The position numbers and the translations under genes were made by a program. This document shows, one piece after another, positions 1-4,967 of a stretch of 5,665 nt of DNA. Under the pieces are notes generated by a model. That model saw only the letters and a program-made list of their open reading frames with translations, was not told the DNA's origin and ran no database searches. Every line of letters begins with the position of its first letter. Position 1 is the first letter of the stretch. The DNA comes from an uncultured Kineosporia sp. (GTDB lineage: Bacteria; Actinomycetota; Actinomycetes; Actinomycetales; Kineosporiaceae): positions 1 through 5,665 of the forward strand of contig CALMAR010000035.1 in the NCBI GenBank assembly GCA_937859855.1. Reading direction: 5' to 3'.

Positions 1-339
1 CGTGAGCGTGCTGCCGACGAGCAGGACGGCGCTGGCTGCGGCGGAGATCAGCGCTCCGAAGTAGTGCACTGTGGCGGTTGGTTTACGGCCTATGAGGCGG
101 CGGAACACCACGCTGGCCCCGACCATGACGATGCCGCTGACCGCGAAGGACACTCCGAAGATCGTGGGCGAAGCACCCAAGCGGCGTTCGTAGACGAAGG
201 CGCAGCTGCCCAGGTAGGTGTACATCGCCGCGGATCCACAGAAATTGGCGGCAAGATTCCGGCAGGCGGCTCCGCCGAGTGAGCAGCTCAGAGGCGCCTT
301 TCTGAGATCTTGCCCTGTGCTTGGACGTCGAAGTGGCAT
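1..339 (-). pseudogene. 5'-truncated MFS multidrug transporter fragment (runs off left edge)
   Basis: This minus-strand frame is open from an ATG at 337-339 to the window edge. From about position 261 leftward the translation reads like the middle of a Bcr/CflA-type drug-efflux MFS protein. It has a TM7-like segment (NFCGSAAMYTYLGSCAFVYE), then RRLGASPTIFGVSFAVSG, a TM8-like stretch, the basic loop RRLIGRKPT, and the start of another hydrophobic helix (ALISAAASAVLLVG). A complete family member has about 400 residues with this region near residue 210, so the first six membrane helices are missing. The roughly 26 codons between the ATG and the MFS-like part do not resemble a transporter, and I found no continuation in the other two minus frames. 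The break coincides with the left copy of the direct repeat at 255-294. It is most likely a pseudogene cut by a rearrangement. The family call rests on remembered consensus, and the C-terminal half cannot be seen. Confidence 0.7.
255..294 (+). repeat. Left copy of imperfect 40-bp direct repeat, tRNA 3'-end-like (possible attL relic)
   Basis: Aligned without gaps to 4896-4935 (offset 4641), I count 29 of 40 identical bases. These include GATTCC, CAGGCGGC and the exact 11-mer CAGCTCAGAGG. The segment 259-273 reads like the T-stem 3' strand, acceptor 3' strand AGGCGGC and trailing TCC of a tRNA 3' end. It lies where the MFS fragment loses its similarity. With the right copy it brackets the four central genes. 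It could be an attachment-site relic; chance similarity in GC-rich DNA is not excluded. Confidence 0.45.
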
Positions 340-518
340 GGATGTGTGAATAGGTCGAGCGCTCAGGCCGCACTCCGAGAACTGGGCGCTGATGCCACCG
401 GACTCGTGCCGCGGCTAATACTATTTCGACTGATCCGCAGGTTACATATCAAGTTAGGTCGAGAATCTGTCGTTAAGCGCTGGCGCAGCAACGGCGCCAT
501 GTGGTTTCTTCTCTTCTA

Positions 519-534
519 GCTTCTGACAAGAAGC
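519..534. other. Small perfect hairpin (6-bp stem, 4-base loop)
   Basis: GCTTCT and AGAAGC pair perfectly around the loop GACA, in the A/T-richer part of the gap upstream of the effector gene. No T-run follows on either side, so a classical terminator is unlikely. It may be a leader structure or chance. Confidence 0.25.
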
Positions 535-638
535 CGGAGATTTCTTCGGTGGGTGACCGCTAAATTGTTGAGCCGTGGAGACATGGGTGGCATGGGGGAA
601 GCGATAGGTCCTGTGAGTATTACGAACGGAGGGCGCCT

Positions 639-651
639 TGATCTAGGATCA
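639..651. promoter_or_regulatory. Possible operator dyad over a weak -10-like element
   Basis: TGATC-TAG-GATCA is a 13-bp perfect dyad with 5-bp arms. It lies 30 bases before the effector start and overlaps TAGGAT (644-649), a passable -10 hexamer. I see no good -35 element at 16-18 bp spacing. A further AGATC at 656-660 can also pair with GATCT at 640-644. A repressor site over the effector promoter is a reasonable guess only. Confidence 0.25.
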
Positions 652-667
652 TTAAAGATCTCTAACC

Positions 668-674
668 AAGGAGG
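668..674 (+). promoter_or_regulatory. Strong ribosome-binding site of the effector gene (decides the start)
   Basis: AAGGAGG lies directly against the first in-frame ATG (675), leaving no spacer, but 6 bases before the second ATG (681). The second ATG is therefore the likely start. Confidence 0.75.
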
Positions 675-680
675 ATGGCC

Positions 681-1076
681 ATGGATCCGATTACGTTGCT
701 CATCCCGGGAGCGCAAGCTCTGGTTACAGCGATCTTGAGCGATACGTGGAAGGGGGTGCGCACCACGTTTGCACGGCTATGGGCGCACGACGACGAGCGG
801 GTCGGCAGCGTCGAGAAGCAGCTCGACAAGGGACGCGAGTACGCGTTAGCACTGCCGGGCGGAGACGAGCAGTCCACCTCCTCACCTGAGGTCATGCAGG
901 CTTACTGGATGGGATTTCTTGCTGGCATGCTGGCTGAGCGGCCAGACAAGGCCGACGCCTTAGAGCGGTTTGCGGCCTTCTCTGAATCTGCTGCGACGAA
1001 CGTCAATACGGGTACGGTGGGCAAGCTCTTGCAAGCCGGCGGCGACGTTTCAGGAGATGTTCACTTCGGCGGCTGA
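681..1076 (+). CDS. Small helical protein with C-terminal RHIM-like amyloid-signalling motif (candidate Bell-type effector)
   Basis: This encodes 131 residues from the ATG at 681; the ATG at 675 adds two residues but has no room for its ribosome-binding site. Residues 1-20 (MDPITLLIPGAQALVTAILS) are hydrophobic and begin with the MDPxTL pattern frequent at the N-terminus of actinobacterial conflict-type proteins. Residues 21-104 look all-helical and include a second hydrophobic amphipathic stretch (YWMGFLAGMLAE, 75-86). Residues 107-131 form a separate tail, N-V-N-T-G-T-V-G-K-L-L-Q-A-G followed by G-D-V-S-G-D-V-H-F, with the [hydrophobic]-Q-A-G core of RHIM-like motifs. The same motif starts the NB-ARC protein at 2654. 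Helical domain plus C-terminal motif beside an NLR is the known plan of bacterial amyloid-signalling effectors, which may act on membranes. That role is inferred. Leu56 and Leu94 are TTA codons. I found no enzyme motif. Confidence 0.72.
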   Translation: MDPITLLIPGAQALVTAILSDTWKGVRTTFARLWAHDDERVGSVEKQLDKGREYALALPGGDEQSTSSPEVMQAYWMGFLAGMLAERPDKADALERFAAFSESAATNVNTGTVGKLLQAGGDVSGDVHFGG

Positions 1077-1100
1077 TGCTACGACCTGCCTCCTCAGCCG
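1070..1100. terminator. Candidate bidirectional hairpin between convergent genes
   Basis: CGGCTGA (1070-1076, including the effector stop codon) pairs perfectly with TCAGCCG (1094-1100) around a 17-base loop. It fills most of the 31-bp gap between the convergent effector and maturase genes, so it could serve both. There is no T-run, and the long loop makes it only a moderate candidate. Confidence 0.3.
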
Positions 1101-1107
1101 AGCCTTG

Positions 1108-2349
1108 CTATCCAGCCCGCACTGCGTCGATGCTGGTGCCGCGCATGGTGAGAGCTTGATCCAGCCGAGAACGGATGTGGTCAATCAAGGCGTACAAATC
1201 TGGGCAGTAAACGGAAGGGTTCTTGAAGCCTGTGTCTTCCTGGTAGCGGTGGGCGTACATGCCTCCGCCACAAACGGTCATAATGTCGCAGGACTGACAC
1301 ACGGCTGATAGCGCGCCCGCACCAATCTGCCGCGCTGCAATACCTGGTTGCTGCAGTAATTCATCGATGCTGTGTTGAAAAACGTTAAGCCCCGTCGCTG
1401 CCGCGCCGTCGTAGGCGGCTTTAAGGCTGTCAACCTGTTCATAAGAGCCGTCGGTTTCGATGATTGCCAGCGTTACCGGCGCTAGGCCGAAACCTTCATA
1501 GCTTGAGGTGCCTCCTAGGATTAAATTCATCAAGTCCTCAAACATGCGCACGCCCATCGGACGTTCCGGCGCGTCGAACCAGGTGTCGAAAATCGGCCTG
1601 AGCCAGTCAGCATAGGGGGTTGGTGACCTGTTCGTGGGCCTACTTCCTAATTCGCCACGAATGGGCGGCCGAGTCTGCCAGGTGGCATGCGGAAGTAGGA
1701 AATCGACGCTAGGAACACCGAGTTCTACGAAATGCCTCCAGATATCTGCCGGAGGCCTGTCCAGCTGAATCGTACAGAGCAGTCCGGAAAACCACGGAGC
1801 AAGGTGGGGCTGAGACATCAGTGCGACCGCGGTCAGAACTGCTTCGTAGCTTGACCGGCCGTTGTTGAAGAGGCGGTTTAGGTCATTCCCTGATCGGTCG
1901 CCGTCGAGGCTGATGCCAATACGAACTCCGCGCTCGGCCAGCGCCTCAGCCATGGTCTGGTCTAGTAGCACGCCGTTGGTTTGAATGATCAGATCCGCAG
2001 GCTGCGGGCCGAGCATCGCACGTATCTGGTCAACCGTCGATACGACGTGCCTGACACCACCGAGCAGGGGCTCGCCTCCGTGCAGGCTTATGGCCAGTCG
2101 GTCGACACCATGGGTGTCAGCGTGTTCCGCAATGCGGACCATCGCCGCCTGCACGACTCGCTCGTCCATGCCCTTGGGCTGCTGCCGCCAGGACGTGTCG
2201 CCCAAGTTGTAGACGTAGCAGTAGGAACAGTTCAAGTTGCATCGTGACTGGATCTTCAGCACGAACTCGCGGATCGGCGTTGGTACATGATTGCGAAGAT
2301 CGGGCAAACCCGTGTAGGGCCAGCCCGTCGCGGAAGTTCCTTCGGCCAT
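1108..2349 (-). CDS. fxsB: FxsB-like cyclophane-forming radical SAM/SPASM peptide maturase
   Basis: This 413-residue radical SAM enzyme should cleave S-adenosylmethionine at a [4Fe-4S] cluster and cross-link an aromatic ring to a nearby side chain in a ribosomal peptide. The cluster motif is C37-x3-C41-x2-C44 (SRCNLNCSYCYVY), with GGEP at 91-94 for SAM binding and the barrel segment ISLDG. The C-terminal domain has C351-x2-C354-x5-C360-GGG, then MYAHRY and NPSVYC (C382), the hallmark tail of the FxsB family, and should hold at least one auxiliary cluster. Length fits the stand-alone form without the extra C-terminal domain of longer members. The start is ATG 2349, with AGG five bases upstream; a GTG at 2355 follows an in-frame stop and lacks a good site. 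It lies 31 bp after the precursor gene, so the two likely form an operon. Two TTA codons are present (1522-1524 and 1357-1359). The family call is firm; the exact chemistry on this substrate is inferred. Confidence 0.9.
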   Translation of the reverse strand: MAEGTSATGWPYTGLPDLRNHVPTPIREFVLKIQSRCNLNCSYCYVYNLGDTSWRQQPKGMDERVVQAAMVRIAEHADTHGVDRLAISLHGGEPLLGGVRHVVSTVDQIRAMLGPQPADLIIQTNGVLLDQTMAEALAERGVRIGISLDGDRSGNDLNRLFNNGRSSYEAVLTAVALMSQPHLAPWFSGLLCTIQLDRPPADIWRHFVELGVPSVDFLLPHATWQTRPPIRGELGSRPTNRSPTPYADWLRPIFDTWFDAPERPMGVRMFEDLMNLILGGTSSYEGFGLAPVTLAIIETDGSYEQVDSLKAAYDGAAATGLNVFQHSIDELLQQPGIAARQIGAGALSAVCQSCDIMTVCGGGMYAHRYQEDTGFKNPSVYCPDLYALIDHIRSRLDQALTMRGTSIDAVRAG

Positions 2350-2351
2350 AG

Positions 2352-2357
2352 CCACCT
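2352..2357 (-). promoter_or_regulatory. Weak ribosome-binding site of the FxsB-like gene
   Basis: On the minus strand AGGTGG precedes the ATG at 2349, with AGG five bases from it. It overlaps the alternative GTG start at 2355 and so argues for the ATG. Confidence 0.45.
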
Positions 2358-2380
2358 AGCCGGGGTCTCGAGGGGACGAG

Positions 2381-2569
2381 TTATTGGCTTCCGTGGGCAA
2401 ACCCCATGACGACGTCCGCGGCTGGATCGCTGCGCCGAGCCAGCGCGTGGTCCAAAGCGCTGCCCCCTGAATCAGCGGAGTCAGTCGGGCGCGGCTCCCG
2501 TTCTTCATGATCTTCGGGTGTGTCCAAGGCCTTCTCCCCGTACTGAGGTATCGATGCGGTTGACTGCAT
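2381..2569 (-). CDS. Candidate RiPP precursor peptide for the FxsB-like maturase (C-terminus FAHGSQ)
   Basis: This 62-residue peptide starts at MQSTASIPQYGEK and ends DVVMGFAHGSQ. The start is set by AGGAG (2577-2581), which lies seven bases before this ATG but only one base before the upstream in-frame ATG at 2575. The leader is polar and acidic (E/D-rich, residues 12-40), as expected of a precursor, followed by a helical ALDHALARR stretch. FxsA-type substrates end in F-x-S-x-x; this one does not match literally. Phe57, His59 and Ser61 fall at i, i+2 and i+4, so H59-G60-S61 has the ring-x-Ser pattern with histidine in place of phenylalanine, leaving one residue after it. His-based three-residue cyclophanes are known among triceptides. 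No cysteine or double-Gly protease site is visible near the core. Identification rests on position, size and the C-terminus. A longer reading to 2755 would overlap the NB-ARC gene and is disfavoured. Confidence 0.65.
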   Translation of the reverse strand: MQSTASIPQYGEKALDTPEDHEEREPRPTDSADSGGSALDHALARRSDPAADVVMGFAHGSQ

Positions 2570-2576
2570 CACCATG

Positions 2577-2581
2577 CTCCT
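2577..2581 (-). promoter_or_regulatory. Ribosome-binding site of the precursor peptide (decides the start)
   Basis: On the minus strand AGGAG stands seven bases before the ATG at 2569 and one base before the ATG at 2575. This selects the MQSTAS start. Confidence 0.65.
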
Positions 2582-2641
2582 ACACGAGCCGTACATTTGA
2601 GAAGCTTCAGATGCACGCCGCTCACAATCCATCGCGACTGT

Positions 2642-2645
2642 GGAG
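2642..2645 (+). promoter_or_regulatory. Ribosome-binding site of the NB-ARC/TPR gene (decides the start)
   Basis: GGAG lies eight bases before the ATG at 2654. The frame is open back to a TTG at 2597, but that codon has no such site and the added 19 residues look unlike a protein start. Confidence 0.6.
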
Positions 2646-2653
2646 ACGACACG

Positions 2654-4807
2654 ATGGGCCAGTCCACAGCCAACGATTTCTCCGGCTCCGCAGAGAATGT
2701 TGTTCAGGCTGCCAGGATCCGGGATGTTCACATTGTCAAGTCTGCTCAGCTTCAACTGCCTGCGCCACGTCAGTTGCCTGGCCCCGTTTCAGCATTCACC
2801 GATCGTGATGAACAGCTCAGAGAGCTCAACTCAATCGCCTTCGGTCCTCGGGAGCCTCCCGGCCGGGCGAGGGTCATCGTGCTCAGCGGCTTGGGCGGGG
2901 TCGGCAAGTCAAGTCTGGCATTGCATTGGGGTCAGCAAGTACACGACCGTTTTCCCGACGGGCAGCTTTACGCCAACCTTGGCGGGCAGAGGGCCGGCTC
3001 TCTAGGCGCGGCGGAACGGGTGCTCGACGACTTCTTGCGTTCCTTCAACATCACTTCTTCCCGGCTGCCCAGAGGCGTGGATGCCCTCGCCGCCCTCTAC
3101 CGGACGCTGCTGACCGACCGGCGAATGCTGGTGCTGCTGGACAACGCGCTTGACGCCGATCAAGTACGACCCCTGATACCACCCTCATCGGGCTGCACGG
3201 TGCTGGTCACCACGCGAAGTCCATTGTCGGCGCTGATGACGCATGATGGCGCGGTCCGAGTTCGCGTCGAAAAGCTTGCTGAAAGCGACGCCATCGCTCT
3301 GCTGAGCGCAGTAGCCGGGACTCAGCACACGATTGCACGTGAGGCTGCGGCCGACGTGGCCCGTCACTGCGGCTACCTGCCCTTGGCCCTGCGCATCATG
3401 GCTGAGCGAGCGGTCAGTTCTGATGTCTCGTTTGCGGAATTGGCCGACGGGCTTGGGCAAGACTCCGTCAATCTCGATGACTTCATGGCCGAGGATGAAC
3501 TCGAATCGGAGGTTCGTGCGGTGTTTACTTCCTCCTATGCTCAGTTAGCCCCCGAATCTGCGCGGGTTTTTCGGCTTGCCGTGCTGGCTCCAGGGGTCAC
3601 CTTCTCCGCCGCCGCCGTCGCCGCGCTGGCCGATCTGTCACCCGCAGTGGCTCGTCGTGAGTTAGACCGGCTCGTGGCCCACAACTTGTTGGAGCGTCCC
3701 GCTCGCAACCGGTACCAGTTCCACGACTTGGTCCGTGTCTTCGCAAGAGAGCGAGTCGCCGATGACGACCCTTCGCTTGCTGAAGAATCCTTGAATCGCT
3801 ACCTGTGGTGGCTGGCCGCTTCTGCGAATGCGGCTGACGAGATCTTGGCGCCGCTGCGTCGGCGCATTCCTCTTGGCCCGGAGGCGGCTGGAGCTCCGAT
3901 ACCGGCTATGCACAGCTACGAGGAAGCCCTTGCCTGGTTCGATGCCGAACGAGCAAATCTGCTCGAAAGTGTCGAATCAGCGGTCATGTCGGGGAGGTTC
4001 GAGGTAGCGTGGCGGATCGCGCTCGCCGCCGTGACCTTCTACAAGCTCCGCAACCATCGCAACGATTGGCTTCGGGCTAGCGAATTAGCAACGGAGGCGG
4101 CACGAGGCGTAGGCGACAAGTTCGCTGAGGCATGGAGCCTAACCAGCCTGGGCGGCGCGTTAGTGCTACTCGAGCGCCGCGAAGAAGCAGGGCCAGCGTA
4201 TGAGCGATCGTTGAAACTGGCACGCGATCTCGGTGATCGGATGAGCGAGGGGATGGCGCTGGGTAACCTTGCCGAACGTGCCCGGCTCCTAGGCCACCCC
4301 GGCGATGCCATACGGCTTAGCGAGACCGCTATACAGATCTGGAAGGAAATCGGCGACCAGCGACTGGAGGCGATCGCCATCGTTGGCTCCGCAGCACCGG
4401 CCCGTCTGGACATGGGTCAGCAGGCCACAGCTATTGAGCTCTATGAAGAGGCTGGCCGACTTTCGGGGAGCACTGACCTACAGACTTATGGGTTGGCCAT
4501 TCACGGCCTTGGCGGAGCACTCAAGGACGCCGGCCAGACCGAGCAAGCGCGCAACATCTTTCAACAGGCCGTACAAGTGCAGGGCCGCAGTGGTGATATT
4601 TATGGCCAGGCCGAGTCACTCCTCGAACTTGGGCTCTGCGAGGATCTCTTGGGCAACCACGAAAACGCGGACCGAGCCCTTCAACTAGCCCTGCCAATTC
4701 TCGCCCGCTTTGACGACCCACGAGCGTTAGATATCCAGGCTCGCCCAGCATCAGACGTACCGCCCCAGGCGCTCCCCAGTGCACGCGCGGAGGACTCGCC
4801 CGAGTGA
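2654..4807 (+). CDS. NB-ARC/TPR STAND NTPase (NLR-like, FxsT/AfsR-like) with N-terminal RHIM-like motif
   Basis: This 717-residue signalling ATPase should stay ADP-bound until its repeats sense a trigger, then oligomerise. Residues 7-27 (N7, G11, V-V-Q18-A19, D24-V-H-I) form a short motif shared with the effector tail. PRQLP (38-42) and FTDRDEQL lead into the NB-ARC domain: Walker A GLGGVGKSS (79-87), Walker B MLVLLDNA with D163, sensor TVLVTTRS (182-189), YLPLAL (241-246), a winged-helix region and FHDL (356-359) in the MHD-like place. About five to six TPRs follow (~465-690), with repeats such as EAWSLTSLGGALVLLERREE and AIRLSETAIQIWKEIGD. There is no SARP DNA-binding or catalytic effector domain, so output probably passes through the motif. 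Related TPR proteins are called FxsT in FxSxx-COOH loci. Leucines 298, 337, 478, 503 and 692 are TTA codons. Domain calls are firm; ligand and pairing with the effector are inferred. Confidence 0.9.
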   Translation: MGQSTANDFSGSAENVVQAARIRDVHIVKSAQLQLPAPRQLPGPVSAFTDRDEQLRELNSIAFGPREPPGRARVIVLSGLGGVGKSSLALHWGQQVHDRFPDGQLYANLGGQRAGSLGAAERVLDDFLRSFNITSSRLPRGVDALAALYRTLLTDRRMLVLLDNALDADQVRPLIPPSSGCTVLVTTRSPLSALMTHDGAVRVRVEKLAESDAIALLSAVAGTQHTIAREAAADVARHCGYLPLALRIMAERAVSSDVSFAELADGLGQDSVNLDDFMAEDELESEVRAVFTSSYAQLAPESARVFRLAVLAPGVTFSAAAVAALADLSPAVARRELDRLVAHNLLERPARNRYQFHDLVRVFARERVADDDPSLAEESLNRYLWWLAASANAADEILAPLRRRIPLGPEAAGAPIPAMHSYEEALAWFDAERANLLESVESAVMSGRFEVAWRIALAAVTFYKLRNHRNDWLRASELATEAARGVGDKFAEAWSLTSLGGALVLLERREEAGPAYERSLKLARDLGDRMSEGMALGNLAERARLLGHPGDAIRLSETAIQIWKEIGDQRLEAIAIVGSAAPARLDMGQQATAIELYEEAGRLSGSTDLQTYGLAIHGLGGALKDAGQTEQARNIFQQAVQVQGRSGDIYGQAESLLELGLCEDLLGNHENADRALQLALPILARFDDPRALDIQARPASDVPPQALPSARAEDSPE

Positions 4808-4810
4808 CAA

Positions 4811-4841
4811 GCCTCAAACGGCAATTGTCGTCCTACGAGGC
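4811..4841 (+). terminator. Candidate terminator-like nested hairpin after the NB-ARC gene
   Basis: Beginning three bases after the stop codon, GCCTC (4811-4815) pairs with GAGGC (4837-4841). Inside it ACGGC (4818-4822) pairs with GTCGT (4827-4831), with one G-T pair, around AATT. There is no T-run, as is common for actinobacterial terminators. The bulged structure is only moderately convincing. Confidence 0.35.
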
Positions 4842-4880
4842 CCGGCAGCGCGTCGGGAGGCCGCAGCGTGTGTCGTGTTG

Positions 4881-4911
4881 ATAGGTCGTCGGTTCGATTC
4901 CCACAGGCGGC
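4881..4911 (+). other. Decayed tRNA 3' end (tRNA-Thr-like), possible attachment site
   Basis: AGGTC fits the variable loop, GTCGG (4888-4892) and CCCAC (4900-4904) the T-stem around the loop TTCGATT, and AGGCGGC (4905-4911) the acceptor 3' strand. The T-stem has one C-C mismatch (4890/4902), and neither the matching GCCGCCT 5' strand nor an anticodon arm is upstream, so it is not a working tRNA. From memory it resembles the end of actinobacterial tRNA-Thr(CGU). Integrative elements often leave such 3' copies. Confidence 0.6.
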
Positions 4912-4935
4912 CCTGACAAACACCCAGCTCAGAGG
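4896..4935 (+). repeat. Right copy of imperfect 40-bp direct repeat (possible attR relic)
   Basis: This is the partner of 255-294. It starts inside the tRNA-like T-loop, runs through the acceptor strand and continues 24 bases beyond it to the exact 11-mer CAGCTCAGAGG. Most mismatches fall just after the tRNA-like part, where nothing would keep the sequence conserved. The following bases 4936-4967 hold nothing I recognise. Confidence 0.45.
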
Positions 4936-4967
4936 TCGAGCCGGCTGTGCTGTTGCTGATGGCTTGC

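Larger units (their letters stand above)
340..667. other. Intergenic region without a convincing gene
   Basis: Short open frames occur on both strands here, but none has a ribosome-binding site with a sensible start or a recognisable protein. The stretch 411-560 is visibly richer in A/T than its surroundings. It holds two small inverted repeats (GGCGC at 482-486 with GCGCC at 494-498, and the hairpin at 519-534). The leader of the effector gene, with a possible operator, occupies the last ~60 bases. Confidence 0.6.
2570..2653. promoter_or_regulatory. Divergent intergenic region driving the precursor/maturase operon and the NB-ARC gene
   Basis: Only 84 bp separate the two diverging starts, so both promoters must lie here or reach into the opposing gene. 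On the plus strand TTGAGA (2597-2602) could be a -35 for the NB-ARC gene, with CACAAT (2623-2628) as -10, but the 20-bp spacer is long. I see no convincing pair on the minus strand. Shared or mutually exclusive control of peptide and receptor would follow from this geometry. Confidence 0.5.

Noticed and set aside
310..660. Short open frames on both strands in the gap before the effector
   Set aside because: They lack ribosome-binding sites and coherent composition, and overlap one another; none looks like a protein.
1981..2247. Plus-strand open frames opposite the maturase gene
   Set aside because: They are antisense to the conserved radical SAM core, which fully explains the sequence.
2381..2398. 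Canonical FxSxx C-terminus on the precursor
   Set aside because: The end is F-A-H-G-S-Q. Serine is four residues after phenylalanine and only one residue follows it, so the literal motif is not met.
2618..2628. lac-operator-like sequence (ATTGTGAGCGG on the minus strand)
   Set aside because: It is only a half-site match with no symmetric partner and no LacI-type regulator nearby; probably chance.
2597..2653. Earlier TTG start for the NB-ARC protein
   Set aside because: There is no ribosome-binding site before it, the added residues look random, and GGAG is well placed for the ATG at 2654.
2570..2755. N-terminal extension of the precursor to a 124-residue protein
   Set aside because: It would run antisense through the start of the NB-ARC gene, including its motif, and lacks a better ribosome-binding site. 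AGGAG at 2577-2581 supports the short form.
2812..2821. Third copy of CAGCTCAGAG inside the NB-ARC gene
   Set aside because: It matches only 10 bases, lies in conserved coding sequence and has no surrounding similarity to the end repeats.
4840..4911. Complete tRNA gene
   Set aside because: No 5' acceptor strand GCCGCCT, D-arm or anticodon arm can be found upstream of the T-arm, and the T-stem has a mismatch.
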